Shown piece after piece: positions 25,345 through 34,389 of a stretch of DNA of 64,000 bases; positions within the stretch are counted from its first letter, which is position 1; every line of letters starts with the position of its first letter. This stretch comes from Pseudomonas putida (GTDB taxonomy: Bacteria > Pseudomonadota > Gammaproteobacteria > Pseudomonadales > Pseudomonadaceae): NCBI RefSeq assembly GCF_001976065.1, contig NZ_MNAH01000007.1, forward strand, positions 240,679 to 304,678, written 5' to 3'. A program made the translations under genes and the position numbers. The notes beneath the pieces are model-generated. The model saw nothing but the letters and a program-made list of their open reading frames with translations, searched no databases and was not told where the DNA came from.

Positions 25345-25436
25345 CTGCAGGAGCTGGCTTGCCAGCGAAGAGGCCGTCAAATTCAACATCATTGTTATCT
25401 GTGACACCGCTTTCGCTGGCAAGCCAGCTCCTACAA
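25345..25436. repeat. REPIN inside the prp operon, between prpF and prpD
   Basis: GGAGCTGGCTTGCCAGCGAA and TTCGCTGGCAAGCCAGCTCC enclose a loop of about 50 bp. Its right end abuts the AAGGTGA ribosome site of prpD. Confidence 0.9.
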
Positions 25437-25448
25437 GGTGAATCGAAC

Positions 25449-26933
25449 ATGAGCGCCAACGTTGACCTCAACAACCGCCCCGACTACGACCAGGTCCTGC
25501 AGGACATTGCCGATTACGTCCTGAGCTACAAGATCGAGTCCCGGGAAGCCCTCGATACCGCCCGCAACTGCCTGATGGACACCCTCGGCTGCGGCCTGCT
25601 GGCCCTGCGATTCCCGGAATGTACCAAGCACCTGGGGCCCATGGTCGAAGGCACCGTCGTCCCGTTCGGCGCCCGCGTGCCCGGCACCAGCTATCGGCTG
25701 GATCCAGTCAAGGCGGCCTGGGACATCGGCTGTATCGTGCGCTGGCTCGACTACAACGACACCTGGCTTGCGGCCGAATGGGGCCATCCGTCGGATAACC
25801 TTGGTGGCATTCTCGCGGTGGCTGACCACCTGTCGCAAAAGCGTTCGGCCAACGGCGAAGCGCCGTTGACCCTTCGCACGGTGCTTGAAGCGATGATCAT
25901 GGCCCATGAGATCCAGGGTGTGATCGCGTTGGAAAACTCGTTCAACCGTGTCGGCCTCGATCACGTCATCCTGGTTAAAGTCGCCTCCACGGCAGTCACC
26001 GCCAAACTCATGGGCGCCAATCGCGAGCAGTTGCTCTCGGCCTTGTCCCATGCGTTCGCTGATGGCCAGGCCTTGCGCACCTATCGCCACGCGCCAAATG
26101 CCGGCTCGCGCAAATCCTGGGCGGCGGGCGATGCGTCCAGTCGAGGTGTGCGCCTGGCAGACATCGCCCTGCGCGGCGAGATGGGCATTCCGGGTGTGTT
26201 GAGTGCCAGGCAGTGGGGCTTTTACGACGTACTGTTCAGCCACACCAACAGCGATCTGGCACTCAAGCCCGAGGATAAACGGACATTCAGTTTTTCCCGA
26301 CCGTACGGCAGCTATGTGATGGAAAACGTGCTGTTCAAGATCAGTTTTCCTGCCGAGTTCCACGCGCAAACGGCCTGTGAAGCAGCGGTCACCTTGCACC
26401 CGCAGGTGCGTAATCGCCTGCATGAGATCGACCGGATCGTCATCACCACACAGCAATCGGCGATCCGCATCATTTCCAAGGTTGGCCCGTTGGCCAACGC
26501 CGCTGACCGCGATCACTGTATCCAGTACATGACCGCTGTGCCGCTGGCTTTCGGCAATCTGGTGGCCGAGCACTACGAAGATGATTTTCACAAGGCGCAT
26601 CCGATCATCGATGTGCTGCGCAACAAGATGACCGTTGTCGAAGATCCGCGTTTCACCCGCGAATACCTGGAAGCCGACAAACGCTCGATCGCCAATGCGA
26701 TCCAGGTGTTTTTCAAGGATGGGTCGAGCACCGAAAACGTGGTGGTGGAATATCCGATTGGTCATCGTCGGCGTCGTGCCGAGGGCATTCCATTGTTGGA
26801 GGACAAGTTCAGGGCGAACTTGCTGACACGATTCACCCGTCAGCGTAGCGAGGAGATTTTTGCGTTGTGCAAGGATCAGGTAGCGCTTGAAGCGACGCCT
26901 GTTAATCGGTTTGTAGATTTGTTTGTGATCTAG
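25449..26933 (+). CDS. prpD: 2-methylcitrate dehydratase PrpD (MmgE/PrpD family)
   Basis: The 494-residue cofactor-free dehydratase acts in the methylcitrate cycle. Family blocks are TARNCLMDTLGCGLLALRFPEC, RWLDYNDTWLAAEWGHPSDNLG, HEIQGVIALENSFN, AFADGQALRTYRHAPNAGSRKSW (split here for brevity into its parts) and the C-terminal GHRRRRAEGIPLL. The longer frame from 25359 is translated REPIN sequence, so the ATG at 25449 with AAGGTGA upstream is preferred. The operon thus holds both the AcnD/PrpF route and PrpD. It is the last gene, followed by a REPIN. Confidence 0.95.
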   Translation: MSANVDLNNRPDYDQVLQDIADYVLSYKIESREALDTARNCLMDTLGCGLLALRFPECTKHLGPMVEGTVVPFGARVPGTSYRLDPVKAAWDIGCIVRWLDYNDTWLAAEWGHPSDNLGGILAVADHLSQKRSANGEAPLTLRTVLEAMIMAHEIQGVIALENSFNRVGLDHVILVKVASTAVTAKLMGANREQLLSALSHAFADGQALRTYRHAPNAGSRKSWAAGDASSRGVRLADIALRGEMGIPGVLSARQWGFYDVLFSHTNSDLALKPEDKRTFSFSRPYGSYVMENVLFKISFPAEFHAQTACEAAVTLHPQVRNRLHEIDRIVITTQQSAIRIISKVGPLANAADRDHCIQYMTAVPLAFGNLVAEHYEDDFHKAHPIIDVLRNKMTVVEDPRFTREYLEADKRSIANAIQVFFKDGSSTENVVVEYPIGHRRRRAEGIPLLEDKFRANLLTRFTRQRSEEIFALCKDQVALEATPVNRFVDLFVI

Positions 26934-26950
26934 GAGACCGCGTAATCGTT

Positions 26951-27027
26951 CTTCGCGAGCAAGCCCGCTCCCACAGATCTTGCGATCACTGGAGATCCAG
27001 TGTGGGAGCGGGCTTGCTCGCGAAGGC
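26951..27027. repeat. REPIN between prpD and ppsR
   Basis: CTTCGCGAGCAAGCCCGCTC faces GAGCGGGCTTGCTCGCGAAG around a loop of about 35 bp, between two convergent genes. Confidence 0.88.
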
Positions 27028-27048
27028 GGTGGGACAGGCGCTATAAAA

Positions 27049-27867
27049 CTACTTGAAACGCCGCTCGACGCCTTTTTCCACCAAGATTTTCGCGGAAATC
27101 TCTTCCACGGAAAAATGCGTGGAGTTGATGTTCGGAATGTTCTCGCGGCGGAACAGGTTTTCCACCTCGCGCACTTCGAACTCGCACTGGGCGTAGCTCG
27201 AGTAGCGGCTGTTGGGCTTGCGCTCGTTGCGGATCGCGGTGAGGCGGTCCGGGTCGATGGTCAAGCCGAACAGCTTGTGCTGGTGGGCACGCAGGGCGCT
27301 TGGCAGTTGCAGGCGCTCCATGTCGTCTTCGGTCAGCGGGTAGTTGGCCGCGCGAATGCCGAATTGCATGGCCATGTACAGGCAGGTCGGGGTCTTGCCG
27401 CAGCGCGAGACGCCCACCAGGATCAGGTCGGCCTTGTCGTAATAGTGCGTGCGGGCACCGTCGTCGTTGTCGAGGGCGAAGTTCACCGCCTCGATACGCT
27501 CCATGTAATTGGTGTTGGCCCCGATGGAGTGGGATTTGCCCACGGTATAGGAAGAATGCTCGGTCAGTTCCTGTTCAAGGGGCGCCAGGAAGGTCGAGAA
27601 AATGTCGATCATGAAACCATTGGAAGTCGCGAGGATCTCACGAATGTCCTGATTGACGATGGTATCGAAGATAATCGGACGGAAACCGTCGGTTTCGGCG
27701 GCTTTGTTGATTTGTTGTACCATGGCCCGCGCTTTGTCCACGTTGTCGATGTACGGCCGCGTGACTTTGCTGAAGGTAATGTTTTCGAACTGCGCCAAAA
27801 GGCTTTGGCCGAGGGTTTCGGCGGTAATGCCCGTGCCATCGGAGATAAAGAAAGCAGATCGTTTCAT
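27049..27867 (-). CDS. ppsR: PEP synthase regulatory protein (bifunctional kinase/pyrophosphorylase)
   Basis: The 272-residue DUF299-family protein phosphorylates PEP synthase in an ADP-dependent way to inactivate it, and reverses this with phosphate. It starts MKRSAFFISDGTGITAETLG. It carries a P-loop GVSRCGKT at residues 152-159 (ILVGVSRCGKTPTCLYMA), with the conserved NSRYSSYAQCEFEV block downstream. An upstream in-frame extension to 27933 is rejected because the family starts at this Met. The gene is divergent from ppsA, its target, across 174 bp, the usual arrangement. Confidence 0.95.
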   Translation of the reverse strand: MKRSAFFISDGTGITAETLGQSLLAQFENITFSKVTRPYIDNVDKARAMVQQINKAAETDGFRPIIFDTIVNQDIREILATSNGFMIDIFSTFLAPLEQELTEHSSYTVGKSHSIGANTNYMERIEAVNFALDNDDGARTHYYDKADLILVGVSRCGKTPTCLYMAMQFGIRAANYPLTEDDMERLQLPSALRAHQHKLFGLTIDPDRLTAIRNERKPNSRYSSYAQCEFEVREVENLFRRENIPNINSTHFSVEEISAKILVEKGVERRFK

Positions 27868-28041
27868 TTGCACCTTGGGCCTTAAGCTAGTAACGAATCT
27901 TGGATATGATAGGCGCGATTTGCCGGCCGCCAATGGCCCGCATTCTCACTTATTTTCCAGGTCCAGGCCATACAACTGGCAAACGCTCCCTTGAGCCGCC
28001 GGTTTCTGAGCTTTTCCAACACAGTTAGTGGAGAGATCACC

Positions 28042-30417
28042 TTGGTAGAGTACGTAGTTTCCCTCGACAAGCTCGGCAAAGACGACGTTGAGCACGTGGG
28101 GGGCAAGAACGCATCCCTGGGCGAGATGATCAGCAATCTTGCGGGTGCCGGTGTATCGGTGCCCGGTGGCTTCGCCACGACCGCTCAGGCATATCGTGAT
28201 TTCCTCGAGCTGAGCGGCCTGAACCAGCAGATTCATGACGCCCTGGATGCCCTGGACGTCGACGACGTGAATGCCTTGGCCAAGACCGGTGCCCAGATCC
28301 GCCAATGGATCATGGAAGCCGAGTTCCCGGAAAAACTGAATGCCGAGATCCGTACCGCGTTCGCCACGCTGTCCGCCGGCAACCCTGACATGGCCGTGGC
28401 CGTGCGCTCTTCCGCTACTGCCGAAGACCTGCCGGATGCTTCCTTCGCCGGCCAGCAGGAAACCTTCCTGAACATCCGTGGTGTCGAAAACGTCATTCGC
28501 GCCGCCAAAGAGGTGTTCGCTTCCCTGTTCAACGACCGCGCCATTTCCTACCGCGTGCACCAGGGCTTCGACCACAAGCTGGTCGCCCTGTCGGCTGGCG
28601 TGCAGCGCATGGTCCGCTCCGAGACCGGCACTGCCGGCGTGATGTTCACCCTCGACACCGAGTCGGGCTTCCGTGACGTGGTGTTCATCACCGGCGCCTA
28701 CGGCCTGGGTGAAACCGTCGTACAAGGCGCGGTGAACCCGGATGAGTTCTACGTCCACAAGGGAACCCTGGCTGCCGGTCGTCCGGCGATCCTGCGCCGC
28801 AACCTGGGCAGCAAGGCCATCAAGATGATCTACGGCGACGAGGCCAAGGCCGGTCGTTCGGTCAAGACCGTCGACGTCGACAAGGCCGATCGCGCGCGTT
28901 TCTGCCTGACCGACGCCGAAGTCAGCGAGCTGGCCAAGCAGGCGATGATCATCGAGAAGCACTACAAGTGCCCGATGGACATCGAATGGGCCAAGGACGG
29001 TGACGACGGCAAGCTGTACATCGTGCAGGCCCGTCCGGAAACCGTTAAGAGCCGTACCCAGGCCAACGTCATGGAACGTTACCTGTTGAAGGAAACCGGC
29101 ACTGTGCTGGTTGAAGGCCGTGCCATTGGCCAGCGTATCGGCGCCGGCAAGGTTCGCATCATCAAGGACGTGTCCGAGATGGACAAGGTCCAGCCAGGCG
29201 ACGTGTTGGTGTCGGACATGACCGACCCGGATTGGGAACCGGTCATGAAGCGCGCCAGCGCCATTGTCACCAACCGCGGTGGTCGTACCTGCCACGCGGC
29301 GATCATCGCTCGCGAGCTGGGCATCCCGGCCGTGGTCGGTTGCGGCAACGCCACCCAGCTGTTGAAAGACGGCCAGGGCGTGACCGTTTCCTGCGCTGAA
29401 GGCGACACCGGTTTCATCTTCGAAGGCGAACTGGGCTTCGACATCAAGAAGAACTCCGTGGACGCCATGCCGGACCTGCCGTTCAAGATCATGATGAACG
29501 TCGGCAACCCGGACCGCGCCTTCGACTTCGCGCAGTTGCCGAACGCCGGTGTGGGCCTGGCCCGCCTCGAGTTCATCATCAACCGCATGATCGGCGTGCA
29601 CCCCAAGGCGCTGCTGAACTACGACGGCCTGCCGCAGGACATCAAGGAAAGCGTCGACAAGCGCATCGCCGGTTACAGCGATCCGGTCGACTTCTATGTC
29701 GACAAACTGGTCGAAGGCATCAGCACCCTGGCTGCAGCGTTCACGCCGAAAAAAGTCATCGTGCGCCTGTCGGACTTCAAGTCCAATGAATACGCCAACC
29801 TGATCGGCGGCAAGCTCTACGAGCCGGAAGAAGAGAACCCGATGCTGGGCTTCCGCGGTGCTTCGCGTTATATCAGCGAATCGTTCCGTGACTGCTTCGA
29901 ACTCGAGTGCCGTGCCCTCAAGCGCGTGCGCAACGAGATGGGCCTGACCAACGTCGAAATCATGGTGCCGTTCGTCCGTACCCTGGGCGAAGCCAGCCAG
30001 GTGATCGATCTGCTGGCCGAAAACGGCCTGGCGCGTGGTGACAACGGCCTGCGCATCATCATGATGTGCGAACTGCCGTCCAACGCGATCCTGGCTGAAG
30101 AGTTCCTCGAGTTCTTCGACGGGTTCTCCATCGGCTCCAACGACCTGACCCAGCTCACCCTGGGCCTGGATCGTGACTCCGGAATCATCGCGCACCTGTT
30201 CGACGAGCGTAACCCGGCGGTCAAGAAGCTGCTGGCCAACGCCATTGCCGCCTGCAACAAGGCTGGCAAGTACATCGGCATCTGCGGCCAGGGCCCTTCG
30301 GACCACCCGGACCTGGCCAAGTGGCTGATGGAACAGGGCATCGAAAGCGTTTCGCTGAACCCTGATTCCGTACTCGAAACCTGGTTCTTCCTGGCGGAAG
30401 GTCAAGCGCAGGCTTGA
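28042..30417 (+). CDS. ppsA: Phosphoenolpyruvate synthase
   Basis: The 791-residue enzyme converts pyruvate and ATP to PEP, AMP and phosphate for gluconeogenesis. The N-terminal ATP-binding domain includes VGGKNASLGEM and RSSATAEDLPDASFAGQQET. The phosphohistidine domain has NRGGRTCHAAIIARELGIP with the catalytic His. The C-terminal PEP-binding barrel has GFRGASRYIS, MMCELPSNA and GICGQGPSDHP with the proton-donor Cys. The start is TTG at 28042 (read as Met, then VEYVVSLDKLG), preceded by GGAGAG and giving the length of the P. aeruginosa enzyme. Two terminators follow in tandem. Confidence 0.96.
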   Translation: MVEYVVSLDKLGKDDVEHVGGKNASLGEMISNLAGAGVSVPGGFATTAQAYRDFLELSGLNQQIHDALDALDVDDVNALAKTGAQIRQWIMEAEFPEKLNAEIRTAFATLSAGNPDMAVAVRSSATAEDLPDASFAGQQETFLNIRGVENVIRAAKEVFASLFNDRAISYRVHQGFDHKLVALSAGVQRMVRSETGTAGVMFTLDTESGFRDVVFITGAYGLGETVVQGAVNPDEFYVHKGTLAAGRPAILRRNLGSKAIKMIYGDEAKAGRSVKTVDVDKADRARFCLTDAEVSELAKQAMIIEKHYKCPMDIEWAKDGDDGKLYIVQARPETVKSRTQANVMERYLLKETGTVLVEGRAIGQRIGAGKVRIIKDVSEMDKVQPGDVLVSDMTDPDWEPVMKRASAIVTNRGGRTCHAAIIARELGIPAVVGCGNATQLLKDGQGVTVSCAEGDTGFIFEGELGFDIKKNSVDAMPDLPFKIMMNVGNPDRAFDFAQLPNAGVGLARLEFIINRMIGVHPKALLNYDGLPQDIKESVDKRIAGYSDPVDFYVDKLVEGISTLAAAFTPKKVIVRLSDFKSNEYANLIGGKLYEPEEENPMLGFRGASRYISESFRDCFELECRALKRVRNEMGLTNVEIMVPFVRTLGEASQVIDLLAENGLARGDNGLRIIMMCELPSNAILAEEFLEFFDGFSIGSNDLTQLTLGLDRDSGIIAHLFDERNPAVKKLLANAIAACNKAGKYIGICGQGPSDHPDLAKWLMEQGIESVSLNPDSVLETWFFLAEGQAQA

Positions 30418-30428
30418 GGGTGTGAACG

Positions 30429-30456
30429 GGCCGTTCCCCAGGGGGCGGCCTTTTTT
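30429..30456 (+). terminator. First ppsA terminator
   Basis: GGCCG and CGGCC form a stem with a 12-base loop followed by six T residues, 12 bp after the ppsA stop. Confidence 0.75.
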
Positions 30457-30468
30457 GAGATTCAAGTA

Positions 30469-30499
30469 GGGCGGGCTCCTCTGGATGCCGCCCTTTTTT
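30469..30499 (+). terminator. Second ppsA terminator
   Basis: GGGCGG and CCGCCC form a stem with a 13-base loop and six T residues, 12 bp after the first terminator and just before the hydrolase gene. Confidence 0.7.
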
Positions 30500-30511
30500 G
30501 TGCAAGAGATT

Positions 30512-31501
30512 ATGCAAAGCAGCAGCAACCTGTTTCCTGTCGCTCTGATCAGCGCCGAGCGGCGCGGCGATCTGAGCGAAGATGTCTACCGGTTGAAACC
30601 CGGTAACAGCCCCGACGGCACCGTAGAAGTGGCGGTGACGCGCCTCGGCATGGCTGATGAGTCGGTATCCCGTGGCGTGCCGGTGATCCTGTTGCACGGC
30701 AGTTTTTCCAATCGACGTTTCTGGTTCTCCCCCAAGGGGCTGGGCCTGGGTGCCTATCTGGCGCGCCTGGGGTTCGATGTCTGGATCGCCGAAATGCGCG
30801 GTCACGGCCTGTCCCAGCGCAACCAGAACTATCGCAAGAACCGTGTTGCCGACTATGCGCGATACGATCTGCCGGCCATTGGTGCGTTCGTGCGCGAGCA
30901 AAGCGGCCAGGTCCCGCACTGGATCGGCCACTCGCTGGGCGGCATTACCCTGGCGGCCGCGCTGGGGGGCGAATACATTGGCGAGCCCGTGGTCGCTTCC
31001 GCGGCATTCTTTGGCACGCAAGTCAGCCGCACCTACTGGCCGCTGAAGTTTCCGCCGGTGGAATGGAGCGGTCGTTTCATCCTCAAGCGTTTTGCCCAGC
31101 TGTCCGGTTCACGGCTCAAGCGTGGCCCGGAGGACGAGCCGATCGGCCTGGCCCTGGAAAGCATGCGCTGGTACGGCCTGTTCGGGCGCTTTGGCGATGC
31201 TGACAAAGATTGGTGGGCGGGCTTGGCCGAGGTCAAGGTGCCGGTGCTGGCGGTGAGCGCCGTGGGCGATCATCAGGACCCGGCCTGGGCGTGCCGCAAG
31301 TTGTTCGATCAGCTGGGTTCCGAGCACAAGCAATTCATTAACCTTGGACGCGAGCAGGGTTTTGCCGATAATTTCGGCCATGTGGAAATGCTGGTCAGCA
31401 AAGCCGCCCAGGTTGAGGTCTGGCCCCTGGTGGCACGCTGGTTGACGGATCAACACACGCCGTTGCTCGGTGATCAAGCGGATCTGGCCACGGCGATCTA
31501 A
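30512..31501 (+). CDS. Alpha/beta-fold hydrolase
   Basis: The 329-residue hydrolase has an oxyanion segment VILLHGSFSNRRFW, the nucleophile elbow GHSLGG (Ser141), and a late His in DNFGHVEMLV. The acid is probably the Asp in VGDHQDPA. There is no signal peptide, so it is cytosolic. Substrate is unknown; esterase or lipase-like activity is likely. The frame could start at 30485 but that overlaps the second ppsA terminator; the ATG at 30512 has AAGAG upstream. The same neighbour order (ppsA, hydrolase, rraA, cmaX) is, as I recall, found in P. aeruginosa. Confidence 0.85.
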   Translation: MQSSSNLFPVALISAERRGDLSEDVYRLKPGNSPDGTVEVAVTRLGMADESVSRGVPVILLHGSFSNRRFWFSPKGLGLGAYLARLGFDVWIAEMRGHGLSQRNQNYRKNRVADYARYDLPAIGAFVREQSGQVPHWIGHSLGGITLAAALGGEYIGEPVVASAAFFGTQVSRTYWPLKFPPVEWSGRFILKRFAQLSGSRLKRGPEDEPIGLALESMRWYGLFGRFGDADKDWWAGLAEVKVPVLAVSAVGDHQDPAWACRKLFDQLGSEHKQFINLGREQGFADNFGHVEMLVSKAAQVEVWPLVARWLTDQHTPLLGDQADLATAI

Positions 31502-31638
31502 GCTGGACGCTCTATCAAGGGCATTTCGCTCTGGTCGGCTTGCGGCTAAGATATGACGCATTGAGCTGTTCTGGTCATTTTCGATGACTGAGTCAGTAGT
31601 GATGTTCGTGCTTTCTTCCTCTTTACAGGAGTTTCTCG

Positions 31639-32130
31639 ATGAACCATTACCTCACGCCTGACCTGTGCGACGCCTACCCGGAGTTAGTGCAGGTGCTGGA
31701 ACCGATGTTCAGCAATTTCGGTGGCCGGGACTCCTTCGGCGGCGAAATCGTGACCATCAAGTGCTTCGAAGACAACTCGCTGGTAAAGGAGCAGGCCGAG
31801 CTCAAGGGTAATGGCAAAGTGCTGGTGGTCGACGGCGGTGGCTCCCTGCGCCGAGCGCTGCTGGGCGATATGATCGCCGAGAAAGCTGCAAAAAATGGTT
31901 GGGAAGGGCTGGTGATCTACGGTTGCATCCGTGACGTCGACGTCATCGCGCAAACCGACCTGGGGGTTCAGGCACTGGCCAGCCACCCGATGAAAACCGA
32001 CAAGCGCGGGCTTGGCGACCTGAACGTTGCCGTGACCTTCGCCGGCGTGACCTTTCATCCAGGTCACTACATCTATGCGGATAACAATGGCGTGATCATC
32101 TCGCCCAGCCCGCTGAAAATGCCTGAGTAA
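31639..32130 (+). CDS. RraA-like protein (ribonuclease E inhibitor / HMG aldolase family)
   Basis: The 163-residue protein matches the RraA family: TPDLCDAYPE, FSNFGGRDSFGGEIVTIKC, VLVVDGGGSLRRALLGD, GLVIYGCIRDV and a C-terminal HPGHYIYADNNGVI. In E. coli RraA binds RNase E and slows RNA decay. Related proteins are 4-hydroxy-4-methyl-2-oxoglutarate aldolases that use the R-D pair (IRDV here) to bind metal. Both labels are used for Pseudomonas members. An AGGAG ribosome site precedes the ATG. Confidence 0.88.
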   Translation: MNHYLTPDLCDAYPELVQVLEPMFSNFGGRDSFGGEIVTIKCFEDNSLVKEQAELKGNGKVLVVDGGGSLRRALLGDMIAEKAAKNGWEGLVIYGCIRDVDVIAQTDLGVQALASHPMKTDKRGLGDLNVAVTFAGVTFHPGHYIYADNNGVIISPSPLKMPE

Positions 32131-32164
32131 GCTGTAGCCGACTTTTTTGAAGAATGGGATGCGG

Positions 32165-33160
32165 ATGTTCGAGGAAGAAAACGCGCAGTGGGGGCTGGTA
32201 CATGCCCTGGTGCTGGACGGAAAAGGCGGTGCGCGTTCGATAGCCCGGACAGAACTCGACGAATTGCAGCTGCAGGCTCACGAAAGCCTGTGGCTGCACT
32301 GGGATCGCAGTCACCCGCAAACCCAGACCTGGCTGCGCAAGTCCAGTGGCCTGAGTGAGTTCAGCTGCGACCTCCTGCTTGAAGAAAACACCCGTCCGCG
32401 CCTCCTGCAGCTTTCGGACAGCGAACTGCTGCTGTTTCTGCGTGGGGTAAACCTCAATCCAGGGGCCGAGCCTGAAGACATGGTCTCGGTGCGGATCTTC
32501 GGCTCCGCCCAGCGGGTGATATCCCTGCGGCTACGTCCGTTGCGCGCCACCGAAGAATTACTGGTGCAACTGGAGGAGGGCAAGGGGCCGAAAACTGCCT
32601 CCGAACTCATTCTCTACATGGCTCAGTACCTCACCAACAAGGTGCAGGATCTGGTCAGTTGCCTCTCGGAAGTGGTCGATGAGGAAGAAGAAAAGCTGGA
32701 TTCCGACGAACGGTATACGCCCGAGCACGGGGCTGTTTTACAGATCCGTCGTCGGGCGGCTGCGTTGAAGCGTTTCCTCGCTCCGCAGCGGGATATCTTT
32801 GGTCAACTGACGCGGATCAAGCTGCCCTGGTTCGTCGAGGACGATGGCGATTACTGGAACGAATTGAACAACAGCCTGACCCGCTATCTGGAAGAGCTTG
32901 AGTTGACGCGGGAGCGCGTGGGGCTGGTCCTGGAGGCTGAAGACCGACGGTTGAGCGTGCGCATGAACCGCACGATGTATCGCTTCGGCATCATCACCGG
33001 GATTTTTTTGCCGATGAGTTTTCTGACCGGCCTTCTGGGGATCAACGTTGGAGGCATTCCTTTTTCACAAAGCCCCTACGGCTTCCTCGTCGCCTGCCTG
33101 CTGATGCTCTCGGTGGCGCTGGGGCAGTGGTGGTTATTCCGACGTTTGCGCTGGGTTTGA
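32165..33160 (+). CDS. cmaX: CmaX, CorA/ZntB-type metal transport protein
   Basis: The 331-residue protein has the long cytosolic helical domain of CorA/ZntB channels and two C-terminal membrane helices (FGIITGIFLPMSFLTGLLGI and GFLVACLLMLSVALGQWWLF). The signature loop reads GINVGGIP, with GIN in place of the usual GMN, as in ZntB-like proteins. It is the first gene of the cmaX-crfX-cmpX cluster upstream of sigX. The transported ion is not established from sequence. ATG at 32165 is preferred; an ATG two codons earlier and a TTG at 32147 are alternatives. Confidence 0.9.
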   Translation: MFEEENAQWGLVHALVLDGKGGARSIARTELDELQLQAHESLWLHWDRSHPQTQTWLRKSSGLSEFSCDLLLEENTRPRLLQLSDSELLLFLRGVNLNPGAEPEDMVSVRIFGSAQRVISLRLRPLRATEELLVQLEEGKGPKTASELILYMAQYLTNKVQDLVSCLSEVVDEEEEKLDSDERYTPEHGAVLQIRRRAAALKRFLAPQRDIFGQLTRIKLPWFVEDDGDYWNELNNSLTRYLEELELTRERVGLVLEAEDRRLSVRMNRTMYRFGIITGIFLPMSFLTGLLGINVGGIPFSQSPYGFLVACLLMLSVALGQWWLFRRLRWV

Positions 33161-33223
33161 AAATGCGCCATGTGACCCGAGCAAATTTGATCGCGTCTTT
33201 CACAGACATCACGAGAGGTGCGT

Positions 33224-33472
33224 ATGCACGATCCGTTTGAACAGTCTTTGCGCGACATGCTCAAGGCATCACCGTCCACCCGGGACGACGATGCGTGCCT
33301 GGGACGTGTCCTGAAAACCGCCAATCGCCAGGTGGGTGCCGGTGATTTGTTCAGCCTGCTGGGCCGCTGGTTGCCCGCCCTGATGATCGCCCTCAATAGC
33401 GGCTCGGCCCATGTCTCGCCGGTCTCCCGTCTTCGTAAACCTACCGCCCGCACTGCTGATAAGGCTGATTGA
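33224..33472 (+). CDS. crfX: CrfX, small protein of the cmaX-crfX-cmpX cluster
   Basis: The 82-residue protein begins MHDPFEQSLRDMLKASPSTRDDD and has a central hydrophobic stretch (LLGRWLPALMIALNSGS) and a basic tail. Identification rests on position between cmaX and cmpX, as in P. aeruginosa, and on the family length. Function is unknown; it belongs to the group of genes tied to SigX and cell-envelope stress. GAGAGG precedes the ATG. The stop is two bases before the cmpX start. Confidence 0.75.
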   Translation: MHDPFEQSLRDMLKASPSTRDDDACLGRVLKTANRQVGAGDLFSLLGRWLPALMIALNSGSAHVSPVSRLRKPTARTADKAD

Positions 33473-33474
33473 AT

Positions 33475-34299
33475 ATGGAACTTGATCTCTGGACACAGAG
33501 CCTCGTCACTGCAATGACTGCGTTATGGACCAAGATTGCGAACTTCATTCCGAACCTGTTCGGCGCACTGGTTGTGCTCCTGCTCGGTTTTGTCGTCGCC
33601 AAGTTGCTGGATACCCTGCTGTCCAAATTGCTCGCCAAACTGGGTCTGGATCGCCTGATGGGCGGTACCGGTTTGACCAAACTGTTGTCCCGCGCCGGGC
33701 TTCAAGTTCCCATTTCGACGCTGATAGGCAAGATCGTCTATTGGTTCGTTCTGCTTATTTTTCTGGTTTCTGCCGCAGAATCACTTGGACTTGAGCGAGT
33801 TTCAGCTACGCTGGACATGCTTGCGTTGTATTTGCCGAAAGTATTCGGCGCGGCGCTGGTACTGCTGGTGGGTGTCTTGCTGGCACAATTGGCCAACGGG
33901 CTGGTGCGCGGCGCGGCAGAAGGCGTAGGACTGGACTACGCTTCAGGGCTTGGGAGAATTGCCCAGGGCCTGGTGATCATCATCAGTATCTCGGTCGCGA
34001 TCAGTCAGTTGGAGGTCAAGACTGACCTGCTCAACCATGTGATCGTGATCGTATTGATTACCGTTGGTCTGGCGGTTGCGCTGGCCATGGGATTGGGAAG
34101 CCGGGAAATTGCCGGTCAGATTCTTGCGGGAATCTATGTGCGTGAGTTGTACCAGGTTGGGCAACAAGTGCGAGTTGGAGAGGTCGAAGGGCAGATCGAA
34201 GAGATCGGCACGGTTAAAACCACATTGCTGACCGATGAGGGTGAGCTAGTCTCTCTCTCCAATCGGATCCTCCTCGAGCAGCATGTGAGTAGCCGCTAA
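33475..34299 (+). CDS. cmpX: CmpX, small-conductance mechanosensitive-channel-like membrane protein
   Basis: The 274-residue protein has about four to five membrane helices, arranged as two similar units (LFGALVVLLLGFVVAKLLDTL and VFGAALVLLVGVLLAQLANGL, each followed by a G-L-D segment). It ends in a soluble beta-rich MscS-like part (VRVGEVEGQIEEIGTVKT). In P. aeruginosa the homologue influences envelope stress and the Gac/Rsm pathway, as I recall. It lies directly upstream of sigX and may share transcripts with it. The start ATG at 33475 is two bases after crfX. Confidence 0.85.
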   Translation: MELDLWTQSLVTAMTALWTKIANFIPNLFGALVVLLLGFVVAKLLDTLLSKLLAKLGLDRLMGGTGLTKLLSRAGLQVPISTLIGKIVYWFVLLIFLVSAAESLGLERVSATLDMLALYLPKVFGAALVLLVGVLLAQLANGLVRGAAEGVGLDYASGLGRIAQGLVIIISISVAISQLEVKTDLLNHVIVIVLITVGLAVALAMGLGSREIAGQILAGIYVRELYQVGQQVRVGEVEGQIEEIGTVKTTLLTDEGELVSLSNRILLEQHVSSR

Positions 34300-34389
34300 C
34301 CCGGCAAACCCTGCTAATGTATGCCGCCGTAAAATGCCGCCTGATGCTGGCTGCGGCGGACATTGACCTGACTGTCGGCACGACTTGTT

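Noticed and set aside
21481..26933. Presence of both AcnD/PrpF and PrpD as a redundancy oddity
   Set aside because: This gene set is common in Pseudomonas methylcitrate operons and is not unusual.
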